Below the pieces are notes generated by a model, which ran no database searches, was not told the DNA's origin, and saw nothing but the letters and a program-made list of their open reading frames with translations. Positions 13,501-20,429 of a stretch of 35,467 nt of DNA are shown here, piece after piece. The translations under genes and the position numbers were made by a program. Origin of the DNA: Pseudomonadota bacterium (GTDB lineage: Bacteria > Pseudomonadota > Gammaproteobacteria > Xanthomonadales > Xanthomonadaceae); the NCBI GenBank assembly GCA_023388955.1, contig JAEWFH010000120.1, positions 1 to 35,467 on the forward strand, given 5' to 3'. The stretch's first letter is position 1. The number at the start of each line of letters is the position of its first letter.

Positions 13501-15543
13501 TGGATGGGTGATGCGTTCGCCTCCGGCGGTTCGGTGGGCTACGACCACAAGGGCATGGGCATCACCGCCCGCGGCGCCTGGGAGTCGGTCAAGCGCCACT
13601 TCCGTTCGCTGGGCGTGGACAGCCAGAAGCAGGATTTCACCGCGGTCGGCATCGGCGACATGTCCGGCGACGTGTTCGGCAACGGCATGCTGCTGAGCAA
13701 GCACATCCGCCTGGTCGCCGCCTTCGACCACCGCCACATCTTCATCGACCCGGCGCCGGAGGCCGCGCGTTCGTACAAGGAGCGCCAGCGCCTGTTCAAG
13801 CTGGCCGGCTCGAGCTGGGAGGACTACAAGGCCGAGCTGATCAGCAAGGGCGGCGGCGTCTACCCGCGCAGCGCCAAGACGGTCAAGCTCAGCCCCGAGG
13901 CGAAGGAGGCGCTGGGCATCGACGCGTCGATCGACTCGCTGAGCCCGAACGAGCTGGTCAGCGCGATCCTGCGTGCACCGGTCGACCTGCTGTGGAACGG
14001 TGGCATCGGCACCTACATCAAGGCCGCCAGCGAGAGCCACGCCGACGTGGGCGACCGGGCCAACAACCCGGTCCGCATCAACGGCGGCGAGGTGCGGGCG
14101 AAGATCATCGGCGAGGGCGGCAACCTGGGCATGACCCAGCTGGGGCGCATCGAGGCCGCCGAGGCCGGGGTGATCCTCAACACCGACTTCATCGACAACT
14201 CCGCCGGCGTGGGCACCTCCGACCGCGAGGTGAACATCAAGATCCTGCTCAACGACGTGGTCAAGGCGGGCAAGCTCGGGCAGAAGGCGCGCAACACCCT
14301 GCTGGCCGACATGACCGACGAGGTCGCCGGGCTGGTGCTGGGCGACAACTACCGCCAGAACCAGGCGATCAGCCTGATGGAGCGCATGAGCGTGCCGCGC
14401 CTTGGCGCCAAGCAGCACTTCATCCAGGTGCTGGAGTCGCAGGGCCTGCTGGACCGGCAGATCGAGTTCCTGCCCTCCGATGCCGAACTGAGCGAGCGCC
14501 GCAGCCGCGGCCAGGGCCTGAGCCGGCCGGAACTGGCGGTGCTGCTGTCGTACTCCAAGCTGGTGCTGTTCCAGCAGCTGGTCGACTCGGACGTGCCGGA
14601 GGATCCGTACCTGTCGAAGGAGCTGGTGCGCTACTTCCCCGAGCCGCTGCAGAAGAAGTACGCGAAGTTCATGGACGGGCATCGCCTCAAGCGCGAGATC
14701 ATCGCCACCGCCGTGACCAACTCCATGGTCAACCGCATGGGCGCGACCTTCGCCCTGCGCATGGGCGAGGACACCGGCCGCAGCCCGGGCGAGATCGCCG
14801 AGGCCTACACCATCGCCCGCGAGGCGCTGGACGCGCGGGCGCTGTGGGCGCAGATCGACGCGCTCGACGGCAAGGTGCTGGAGTCGGTGCAGATCGACGC
14901 GCTGCTGGTGATCTGGAACGTGCTGCGCTCGTTCTCGCGCTGGCTGCTGCTGCGCCCGGGCCAGATGCCGGAGATCACCACGTCCATGGCGCGCTTCGGC
15001 GAGGGCCTCAAGGCGGTCCGCGAGGCCCTGCCGCGCACCATGTCGCCGGTCCGCCAGGCGCAGTACGAGGCGGCGCTGGCCGAGTGGAAGCAGAAGGGTG
15101 TGCCCTCGGCGCTTGCCGCCCAGCTGGCCTCGATGCCGATGCTGGAGTTCGCTCCGGACATCATCGAGATCGCGCTGGAGCGCAAGGTCCCGCCGGCCGA
15201 CGTATCGCAGGCGTACTTCGCCGTCGGCGCCGCGCTGCAGCTGCCGTGGGTATACGAGCAGATCAGCCGCCTGCCGGTGGACGGGCGCTGGCATGCGCTG
15301 GCCCGCGGTTCGCTGCGCGACGAGCTCGCCGCGCAGCAGCGGGCCCTGGTCGGCCAGGTGCTGGCCGGCGGCGGGCGCAAGCCGGTCGAAGGCAAGCTGG
15401 CGGCCTGGCTGGAGCGGGACGACCCGACCCTGCGCTTCGCCCTGGCGATGCTGGAGGACCTGTCGACCCAGAAGGAGCTCGACTACCCGACGGTGTCGGT
15501 GGCCGTGCGCCGCCTGGCCCAGGTGGTGGCTGCCGGCGCCTGA
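10582..15543 (+). CDS. gdhB: NAD-specific glutamate dehydrogenase, large (GDH-180 class)
   Basis: A giant cytosolic enzyme (1,653 residues from this start) converting glutamate to 2-oxoglutarate and ammonia with NAD, mainly catabolic. The long N-terminal half (about residues 1-700) holds regulatory, ACT-like modules. The catalytic dehydrogenase core comes after, with VARGGLRWSDRREDFRTEVL, MVKNTIIVPVGAKGGFIVK and GIGDMSGDVFGNGMLLS. A helical C-terminal domain contains LSRPELAVLLSYSKL. These are hallmarks of the GDH-180 family of Streptomyces, Pseudomonas and Xanthomonas. Start: ATG at 10582 (MNKQRKSPAS) is preferred; a GTG at 10543 would add 13 residues, and neither has a strong Shine-Dalgarno. 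Two hairpins follow the stop. The gene is intact. Confidence 0.95.
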   Translation: MNKQRKSPASTAGKSVPTPASQEKAVSLQPILKAMRAELPKAGHAQAEAFLNAFYERMGEDELPEHTPEGWAALAADFLGFIATRKAGAELVRLFNPTRKTHGWESPHTVLQVANDDMPFLVDSVTMALSELGIGVHVLGHPVLRVSRDRAGKLQGVGEGEAESLMHLEIDRQAPDDMPRIEAAVRAVLADVRAIVRDWEPMRERMLKVADELEGRRLPVDDEGRKEAQEFLRWAADDHFIFFGFREYEVVEEGGEPVLRAVKGSGLGLLRGSEGSAPRLISSLAATYMPHSGAIDALILTKTNARTTLHRPGYMDYVGVLTYGEDGKPVREERFLGLYTSSAYNRRPWEIPLVRQRHAHVMDNSGLRPESHSGKALRHILETLPRDELFQSTGEELLRTTTGILGLQERVRPRMFLRRDRYGRFFSALVYIPRERFNTDVRLRIEAMFRRALHGEHVDSSVSFGESPLAQVHLLVRPRNGERVQVDAAAIEAELVEIVRDWRDELRDMLVERHGEQSGLAMAARFGRALPAGYIEEVSVPAAAADVENLAALEGPQDLRLSLCRLRPGAGGLRFKFYRQDGDIPLSDALPLMENMGLRVITEHPYRLYAGESLFYIQDFEVEALEEGADVDGLHARFEDAFAAVWRGDAENDGLNRLVLAAGLSWRQVGMLRAYCKYLLQVGVPFSQAYVEQTFARYPLLARLLVEMFEARFDPAADRGARERKDELAQFAAQVEGLAGGDASVLAALEPLLVARKGKRKARMEAVHEAMSALLDRVSSLDEDRILRSFIGVIGATLRTSYYQAGVGGARCGYVAYKFDTALVPDAPKPVPYREIFVYGPRVEGIHLRFGAVARGGLRWSDRREDFRTEVLGLVKAQMVKNTIIVPVGAKGGFIVKRPPAGRDALQAEGVACYRMFINGLLDITDNLVDGAIVHPDDVVRHDGDDPYMVVAADKGTARFSDIANQISADHGFWMGDAFASGGSVGYDHKGMGITARGAWESVKRHFRSLGVDSQKQDFTAVGIGDMSGDVFGNGMLLSKHIRLVAAFDHRHIFIDPAPEAARSYKERQRLFKLAGSSWEDYKAELISKGGGVYPRSAKTVKLSPEAKEALGIDASIDSLSPNELVSAILRAPVDLLWNGGIGTYIKAASESHADVGDRANNPVRINGGEVRAKIIGEGGNLGMTQLGRIEAAEAGVILNTDFIDNSAGVGTSDREVNIKILLNDVVKAGKLGQKARNTLLADMTDEVAGLVLGDNYRQNQAISLMERMSVPRLGAKQHFIQVLESQGLLDRQIEFLPSDAELSERRSRGQGLSRPELAVLLSYSKLVLFQQLVDSDVPEDPYLSKELVRYFPEPLQKKYAKFMDGHRLKREIIATAVTNSMVNRMGATFALRMGEDTGRSPGEIAEAYTIAREALDARALWAQIDALDGKVLESVQIDALLVIWNVLRSFSRWLLLRPGQMPEITTSMARFGEGLKAVREALPRTMSPVRQAQYEAALAEWKQKGVPSALAAQLASMPMLEFAPDIIEIALERKVPPADVSQAYFAVGAALQLPWVYEQISRLPVDGRWHALARGSLRDELAAQQRALVGQVLAGGGRKPVEGKLAAWLERDDPTLRFALAMLEDLSTQKELDYPTVSVAVRRLAQVVAAGA

Positions 15544-15553
15544 GCCGGAGGAC

Positions 15554-15572
15554 GGGGTGGCTCGGCCACCCC
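15554..15572 (+). terminator. Hairpin after gdhB
   Basis: Perfect 8-bp stem GGGGTGGC/GCCACCCC with a TCG loop, 10 bases after the gdhB stop. No T-run follows; it precedes a stronger terminator. Confidence 0.4.
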
Positions 15573-15586
15573 GCACGCAGTACCCG

Positions 15587-15623
15587 CGCGGGCGGGGGAC
15601 CTCCGGGTTCCCCGCCCGCGTTT
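15587..15623 (+). terminator. Terminator between gdhB and nadK
   Basis: An 11-bp perfect GC stem, CGCGGGCGGGG (15587-15597) with CCCCGCCCGCG (15610-15620), followed by TTT. It is likely an intrinsic terminator for gdhB, though the T-run is short. Confidence 0.55.
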
Positions 15624-15665
15624 GTGGTGGGCATGGTCTTCATCGCTCCGCGCTATCCTCGCCCC

Positions 15666-16460
15666 ATGCCGAACCCGACTTCCCTGACCGCCCAGGACCC
15701 GCGGATCTGCTTCCTGGCAAGCCCCGCCCCGGATGCCCGCGCCGCCTGCCAGGCGCTGGTCCGGCTGCACGGCGACCATGCCCCGGAGGAGGCCGACATC
15801 CTGGTCCCGCTGGGTGGCGACGGCTTCATGCTGCAGACGCTCCACCGCTACGCCAGCCTGGGCAAGCCGTTCTACGGCATGAAGCTGGGGACCGTCGGGT
15901 TCCTGATGAACCACTACGAAGCCGAAGGCCTCGTCGGGCGCCTGCACGCGGCCGAGCCGGCCGTGCTGCACCCGCTGGAGATGGTGGCCGAGTCGGAGTC
16001 GGGCGCCAGCGTCGGCTCGCTCGCCTACAACGAGGTCTCGCTGCTGCGGCAGACCCGCCAGGCCGCGCATGTCTCCATCGAGCTCAACGGCCAGGTCCGG
16101 CTGGAGGAGCTGATCTGCGATGGCGTGCTGGTGGCCACCCCGGCCGGTTCCACCGCCTACAACTTCTCCGCCCAGGGGCCGATCCTGCCGCTGGGGGCGG
16201 GCGTGGTGGCGCTCACCCCGATTGCCGCGTTCCGGCCGCGGCGCTGGCGCGGCGCGGTGCTGATGGCCGATACCGAAGTGAAGTTCCGGGTCCTGGACCC
16301 GTACAAGCGCCCGGTCAGCGCCACCGCGGACTCCCACGAGGTCCGCGACGTGGTGGAGGTGACCGTGCGCGAGTCGCGCGACCGCAGCGTGACCCTGATG
16401 TTCGATCCCGACCACCGGCTCGAAGAGCGCATGCTCGCCGAGCAGTTCACCAGCGGCTGA
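15666..16460 (+). CDS. nadK: NAD kinase
   Basis: A 264-residue cytosolic kinase that phosphorylates NAD to NADP. It has the catalytic GGDG motif in LVPLGGDGFMLQTL and the NE motif in LAYNEVSLLR. The C-terminal domain has GVLVATPAGSTAYNFSAQGP, followed by the serine/glycine-rich and proline turn VVALTPIAAF. Short N-terminal lead and total length fit the compact gammaproteobacterial form. Start: ATG at 15666; an in-frame ATG at 15633 would add 11 residues without homology. There is no Shine-Dalgarno. TATCCT lies only 6 bases before the ATG, so the message could be leaderless. It follows the gdhB terminator and is 43 bases from the 5'-nucleotidase gene. Confidence 0.95.
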   Translation: MPNPTSLTAQDPRICFLASPAPDARAACQALVRLHGDHAPEEADILVPLGGDGFMLQTLHRYASLGKPFYGMKLGTVGFLMNHYEAEGLVGRLHAAEPAVLHPLEMVAESESGASVGSLAYNEVSLLRQTRQAAHVSIELNGQVRLEELICDGVLVATPAGSTAYNFSAQGPILPLGAGVVALTPIAAFRPRRWRGAVLMADTEVKFRVLDPYKRPVSATADSHEVRDVVEVTVRESRDRSVTLMFDPDHRLEERMLAEQFTSG

Positions 16461-16503
16461 GCCGTCTCGCCCGCTGCGACGGCGCCCGGGCACAATGGCC
16501 GCC

Positions 16504-17421
16504 ATGAACGAAGCCGTGGACCCGCTCATCGTCGCCATCTCCTCGCGGACCCTGTTCGACCTGGAGGAAAGCCACGTGCTGTTCGAGCGCGAGGGCCTGG
16601 ATGCCTACGCCGACTACCAGCGCAGCCACGAGGATGCGCTGCTCGCGCCCGGCGTGGCCTTCCCGCTGGTGCGCAAGCTGCTTGCGCTCAACGAGGGCTC
16701 GCCGCCGGAGGCGCCGCGGGTGGAGGTGATCCTGATCTCGCGCAACTCGGCCGACACCGGGCTGCGGATCTTCAACTCCATCGCCCATCACGGGCTGGCG
16801 ATCCGCCGTGCCGCCTTCAGCAACGGCGCGCCGCCGTACCCGTACATCCGCCCGTTCGGCGCCGACCTGTTCCTGTCCACCAACGCCGAGGACGTGCGCA
16901 ACGCCCTGAGTGCCGGCGTGGCGGCGGCGACCCTGCTGCCCTGCGGCGCACCGGAGCAGCGCTCCGACCAGCTGCGCATCGCCTTCGATGGCGACGCGGT
17001 GATCTTCGACGACGAGGGCGAGCGCATCAGCCGCGCCGATGGCCTGGAGGCCTTCGCCGAGCACGAGCGCAGCCGGGCGGCGGAAGCGCTCAGCGGGGGG
17101 CCGTTCCGCGGCTTCCTGGATGCGCTGCACCGGCTCCAGGCGGCGTTCCCGACCGGGCAGGACGCGCCGATCCGTACCGCCCTGGTCACGGCGCGGTCGG
17201 TGCCGGCGCACGAGCGGGTGATCCGCACCCTGCGCGGGTGGGGGATCCGCATCGATGAGGCGCTGTTCCTCGGGGGCAGGCCGAAGGGACCGTTCCTGGA
17301 GGCGTTCGGGGCGGACATCTTCTTCGACGACTCCGAGCACAACATCGAGTCCGCGCGCGGGCTGGTGACCGCCGGTCACGTACCCCACGGCGTGGCCAAT
17401 GACCTGCCCCCGCCGCGGTAG
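16504..17421 (+). CDS. Cytosolic-type 5'-nucleotidase (NT5C1/PF06189 family)
   Basis: A 305-residue protein of the 5-nucleotidase family related to animal cytosolic nucleotidase I, which dephosphorylates nucleoside monophosphates such as AMP. Features are LIVAISSRTLFDLEESHVLF at the N-terminus (the HAD-like aspartates appear as the D in LFDLEE), VILISRNSADTGLRIFNSI, AFDGDAVIFDDEGE, and the C-terminal ADIFFDDSEHNIESA acidic motif. The start is ATG at 16504; an ATG at 16495 would add three residues. CACAAT lies 7 bases before 16504, and no Shine-Dalgarno is present. It follows nadK closely; the pair suggests nucleotide or NAD pool control. Signal peptide absent. Confidence 0.88.
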   Translation: MNEAVDPLIVAISSRTLFDLEESHVLFEREGLDAYADYQRSHEDALLAPGVAFPLVRKLLALNEGSPPEAPRVEVILISRNSADTGLRIFNSIAHHGLAIRRAAFSNGAPPYPYIRPFGADLFLSTNAEDVRNALSAGVAAATLLPCGAPEQRSDQLRIAFDGDAVIFDDEGERISRADGLEAFAEHERSRAAEALSGGPFRGFLDALHRLQAAFPTGQDAPIRTALVTARSVPAHERVIRTLRGWGIRIDEALFLGGRPKGPFLEAFGADIFFDDSEHNIESARGLVTAGHVPHGVANDLPPPR

Positions 17422-17463
17422 CGGATTCCGCATGGCCCACGCCGGACTCCGCAAGGGGCAGGC

Positions 17464-17473
17464 GTGCTAGAAT
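17464..17473 (+). promoter_or_regulatory. Extended -10 promoter for the tmm-like gene
   Basis: TGCTAGAAT is an extended -10 (TGnTAnAAT) with five of six hexamer matches (TAGAAT, 17468-17473). No good -35 is seen, as is common for this class. The start would be near 17480, giving a leader of about 270 bases. Confidence 0.42.
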
Positions 17474-17748
17474 TCCGCGCATCGTCGGAGATTGCACTGG
17501 CATGTGATCCGATCGTCGCGCTTCGGCGACTGGTCGTCCCCGACGCGTGCCCGGCATGCAGGGGCCAGGACCGGGAATCCCGGCCGGCGGCCCTCCCGCC
17601 CGATCCTTGCCGTGCCGCCGCAGGGCGGCTGCCGGGCTTCGTGCGCCCGTCGGGGTTCGACCAGCCCTGGTCCCCCGCGGGCACCTTCCGCGCCTTGCGC
17701 GAGGCCGCTGCCCCCGGGCGCGGCGACAGAACAGGAGCAACAACGCCG
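17474..17748 (+). other. Long GC-rich leader with several hairpins; no gene seen
   Basis: The 327-base stretch between the nucleotidase and tmm-like genes holds the promoter above and then this probable 5' leader. Potential stems: TCGGA/TCCGA (17485-17489 with 17508-17512), the competing CGTCGG/CCGACG (17483-17488 with 17540-17545), CCGGG/CCCGG (17571-17583) and GCCGCC/GGCGGC (17614-17629, 4-base loop). The first two share bases, so they are mutually exclusive. AGGAG at 17732-17736 is the ribosome site. A GTG-started frame runs through in phase with the gene but resembles nothing and is better read as non-coding. It matches no riboswitch class I know. Confidence 0.4.
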
Positions 17749-19113
17749 ATGACGCAACGCATCGCCATCCTTGGTGCCGGTCCCAGCGGGCTGGCCCAGC
17801 TGCGAGCCTTCGAGTCCGCCCGCCGCGCGGGCGCCACCGTGCCCGAGATCGTCTGCTACGAGAAGCAGTCCGACCTGGGCGGGATGTGGAACTACACCTG
17901 GCGCACGGGCCTGGACGCCTACGGCGAGCCGGTCCACGGGAGCATGTACCGGTACCTGTGGTCCAACGGCCCGAAGGAATGTCTGGAGTTCGCCGACTAC
18001 AGCTTCGAGGAGCACTTCGGCCGGCCGATCCCGTCCTACCCGCCGCGCGAGGTCCTGCGCGACTACATCATGGGCCGCATCGAGAAGTGGCGCCTGCGCG
18101 AGCAGATCCGCTTCAACACCGCGGTGCAGTGGGTCGAGTACTCGGAGGAGACCGGCCGGTTCAGCGTGACCGTGCGCGACGTGACGAAGGACGTGCTGTC
18201 GACGGAGGAGTTCGACCACGTGGTGGTCGCGACCGGCCACTTCTCGACCCCGAACACGCCGTATTTCGAGGGGCTGGAGCACTTCCCCGGACGCGTCCTG
18301 CACGCCCATGACTTCCGCGACGCCTGCGAGTTCGCCGGCAAGGACCTGCTGCTGGTGGGGTCCAGCTATTCGGCCGAGGACATCGGCACCCAGTGCCACA
18401 AGTACGGCGCGAAGTCGGTGACCTTCAGCTACCGCAGCGCGCCGATGGGCTACGACTGGCCGGAGAGCTTCGAGGAGCGCCCGCTGCTGTTGCGGGTGGA
18501 GGGCAACACCGCGCACTTCAAGGACGGCAGCTCGCGCGAGGTGGACGCGATCATCCTGTGCACCGGCTACCAGCACCACTTCCCGTTCCTGCCCGACGAG
18601 CTGACCCTGCGCACCCGCAACCGGCTGTACCCGCCCGACCTCTACAAGGGCGTGTTCTGGATCGACAACCCGAAGCTGGTCTACCTCGGGATGCAGGACC
18701 AGTACTACACCTTCAACATGTTCGATGCGCAGGCCTGGTACGCCCGCGACGTGATCCTGGGCCGGCTGGCACTGCCGTCGACCGGGGAAATGCGCGCCGA
18801 CAGCGAGACCTGGGTCGCGCGCGAGGAGGCCTGCGCCACCGCCGACGAGGAGATCGACTTCCAGGCCGCTTACACCCGCGACCTGGTCGGGCCGACGGAC
18901 TACCCCGAGTTCGACATCGAGGGCATGGCCGCGCTGTTCAAGCAGTGGAAGCAGCACAAGAAGGAAAGCATCCTCGGCTACCGCGACCGGAGCTACCGCT
19001 CGACCATGACCGGCACCCTGGCACCGCCGCACCACACCCCGTGGATGGAGGCGCTGGACGACTCCATGGAGGCCTTCCTGGCCGAGCCGGTGCCGGCGCG
19101 CAAGTCGGCCTGA
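17749..19113 (+). CDS. tmm: Flavin-containing monooxygenase, trimethylamine monooxygenase-like
   Basis: A 454-residue soluble flavoprotein closely resembling bacterial trimethylamine monooxygenase, which makes trimethylamine N-oxide (and can oxidise dimethyl sulfide) with NADPH and O2. Visible: FAD-binding ILGAGPSGLAQLRAF (7-21), LGGMWNYTWRTGLDAYGEPV, SMYRYLWSNGPKECLEFADY, the FMO signature FPGRVLHAHDF (179-189), NADPH-binding LLVGSSYSAEDIG (201-213) and ILCTGYQHHFPFL. Tyr207 falls where, from memory, Tyr207 is reported near the active site of the Roseovarius enzyme. Length equals characterised Tmm (about 450). ATG at 17749 with AGGAG 12 bases ahead. No tdm or TMAO transporter gene lies nearby, so it is an orphan. 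Another amine or sulfide substrate is possible. Confidence 0.88.
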   Translation: MTQRIAILGAGPSGLAQLRAFESARRAGATVPEIVCYEKQSDLGGMWNYTWRTGLDAYGEPVHGSMYRYLWSNGPKECLEFADYSFEEHFGRPIPSYPPREVLRDYIMGRIEKWRLREQIRFNTAVQWVEYSEETGRFSVTVRDVTKDVLSTEEFDHVVVATGHFSTPNTPYFEGLEHFPGRVLHAHDFRDACEFAGKDLLLVGSSYSAEDIGTQCHKYGAKSVTFSYRSAPMGYDWPESFEERPLLLRVEGNTAHFKDGSSREVDAIILCTGYQHHFPFLPDELTLRTRNRLYPPDLYKGVFWIDNPKLVYLGMQDQYYTFNMFDAQAWYARDVILGRLALPSTGEMRADSETWVAREEACATADEEIDFQAAYTRDLVGPTDYPEFDIEGMAALFKQWKQHKKESILGYRDRSYRSTMTGTLAPPHHTPWMEALDDSMEAFLAEPVPARKSA

Positions 19114-19117
19114 GGGC

Positions 19118-19134
19118 CACCGCGGGCCGCGGTG
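19118..19134. terminator. Hairpin between convergent tmm-like and DUF2939 genes
   Basis: Perfect 7-bp stem CACCGCG/CGCGGTG with a GGC loop, 4 bases after the tmm-like stop and 10 before the stop of the opposing gene. It could end transcription both ways; no T-run follows. Confidence 0.4.
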
Positions 19135-19143
19135 CGCCCGCGG

Positions 19144-19707
19144 CTATCCCGCCCCGCGCCGGCCTTCGCCGGCCGGGGCGATATCGGTCAGCCGCCATCG
19201 CAGGCCCTGGCGCGTGAACACCAGGGTCACCGGCGTGCCCGCGGCGGGCTCGACGATCGCGGTGAAGCGCGACAGGGACTCGTAGCGCCATTCCGGCTCG
19301 GCCAGCGGGTCGGCGGGCGGCTCGTGGGCGAGGGCATCGTTGGAACTGATGCCGCCACCACTGGCCCGGTGCCAGAAGCTGCGGCCCTCCAGCAGGGCGG
19401 CGACGCCCGCGGGCGTGGCCATGGTGTCGATTGCGCCCGAGGCGAGGCCGCTGGCGCCACGCAGCACGAGTCCGCCGAGCGCGGTTGACGCAAAGCCCGG
19501 TCCGGCGCGCCGGGCGAGGGCGTCTTCCGCACGGGCCTTGAGGTTTGCCCGCAGTGCCGGGAAGTCGACGTGGCGCTCCAGTGCAGCGGCGTTGTGGTCG
19601 GCCACCGCTCGCCGGATGCCGTCGATCGCCAGCCACGGACCGGCGGCGGTCCAGGCCGCCAGCAACAGCAACGCGATTACGGCCAGGACGGCTGCCTTGC
19701 GCATCAT
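19144..19707 (-). CDS. DUF2939 family protein, membrane-anchored
   Basis: A 187-residue protein matching the DUF2939 pattern; function unknown. An N-terminal hydrophobic helix (about residues 5-25, AVLAVIALLLLAAWTAAGPW) is a signal anchor, so the rest is probably periplasmic. It has the family opening LAIDGIRRAVADHNAAALERHVDFPALRANL, then a Gly/Ala-rich middle, and ends in a beta-rich segment (EWRYESLSRFTAIV, VTLVFTRQGLRWRLTDI). The start overlaps the DUF2461 stop by one base (TGATG). GGAG is 5 bases before this ATG, and a second ATG follows immediately. It is the last gene of a long minus-strand gene train. Confidence 0.82.
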   Translation of the reverse strand: MMRKAAVLAVIALLLLAAWTAAGPWLAIDGIRRAVADHNAAALERHVDFPALRANLKARAEDALARRAGPGFASTALGGLVLRGASGLASGAIDTMATPAGVAALLEGRSFWHRASGGGISSNDALAHEPPADPLAEPEWRYESLSRFTAIVEPAAGTPVTLVFTRQGLRWRLTDIAPAGEGRRGAG

Positions 19708-20393
19708 CAGAACTCCAGGTCGACGGCCGCGCACAGGTAATCGTTGAAGGGTGCAAGCGCCGCCAGGTCGCGCTCCAGCACCTGCAACAGGTCCGGCCCG
19801 GTGACCACCTCGTCCGCCAGCGGCCGGCTCAGTATGAAGCTCTTCAGGCGCAGGTCGTCGGCGAACTCGAAATCCGCGGGGAAGCCGTGCGGCATGCGCA
19901 CCAGCCTGTTGTGCGAAGCCAGCCCGAAGCGTTCGCGCACCCGGGGGTCGTGCGCGGCGGCCTTCCAACTGGTCGGGTTGTCCAGGATGAACTGGCGCAG
20001 GGTGCGCACCGTGTCGTTGTGTGGGCGCCAGAACCCGGCACCCAGGAAGCTCTGCCCGGGGCGCAGCTGGAGGTGGAAGGAGGGCGCTTCCACCTGGCGG
20101 TGGCGCGTGTGGTAGATCTTCGCGCCCTGCCAGGTCTTGTATGGGCTCTTGTCGTTGGCGAAGCGGGTGTCCCGGTTGATCCGGAACAGGGAGCCGCCCG
20201 CGCGGGCCGGATTGGCGTGGAAGTGTTCGCTGATCGCGGCGACGGCCGGCTGCAGGTCGTGCAGCAGGCGCTGGTAGGGCTCGCGCACGTGGCGCTCGTA
20301 GTCGGCCTTGTGGGCGTGGAACCAGGCGCGGTTGTTGTTGCGGGCCAGCGCACGGAAGAAGCGCCAGGTTGCATCGGTGAAGTAGGCGGGCAT
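19707..20393 (-). CDS. DUF2461 domain-containing protein
   Basis: A 228-residue cytosolic protein of the DUF2461 (TIGR02453) family, widespread but functionally uncharacterised. Conserved parts visible are RFFRALARNNNRAWFHAHKADYE near the N-terminus, RINRDTRFANDKSPYKTWQG (the best-conserved block, about 71-90), then SFHLQLRPGQSFLGAGFWRP and the C-terminal helical part with LLQVLERDLAALAPFNDYL. It begins 36 bases after sbcB, and that gap can form a weak 5-bp hairpin (CCTAC/GTAGG). Its stop shares a base with the next start. Nothing suggests a link to kynurenine metabolism. Confidence 0.9.
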   Translation of the reverse strand: MPAYFTDATWRFFRALARNNNRAWFHAHKADYERHVREPYQRLLHDLQPAVAAISEHFHANPARAGGSLFRINRDTRFANDKSPYKTWQGAKIYHTRHRQVEAPSFHLQLRPGQSFLGAGFWRPHNDTVRTLRQFILDNPTSWKAAAHDPRVRERFGLASHNRLVRMPHGFPADFEFADDLRLKSFILSRPLADEVVTGPDLLQVLERDLAALAPFNDYLCAAVDLEF

Positions 20394-20429
20394 GGAGCGG
20401 GATCCTACGGCCGCGACGCTGTAGGAAGG

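Noticed and set aside
10522..15576. Uninterrupted 1,684-codon frame on the minus strand opposite gdhB
   Set aside because: High-GC coding DNA often leaves the antisense frame open. The translation is rich in His, Arg, Gln, Val and Leu without motifs, and gdhB is intact on the plus strand.
13992..15665. Upstream extension of the nadK frame inside gdhB
   Set aside because: Gln/Arg/Gly-rich out-of-frame reading of gdhB; the NAD kinase homology begins at about 15666.
17651..17670. GGTTCGA string resembling a tRNA T-loop
   Set aside because: No matching acceptor, D or anticodon arms can be drawn around it.
17464..17748. GTG-started 95-codon extension of the tmm-like protein
   Set aside because: The FMO family begins at the ATG at 17749 and the extension lacks any family resemblance.
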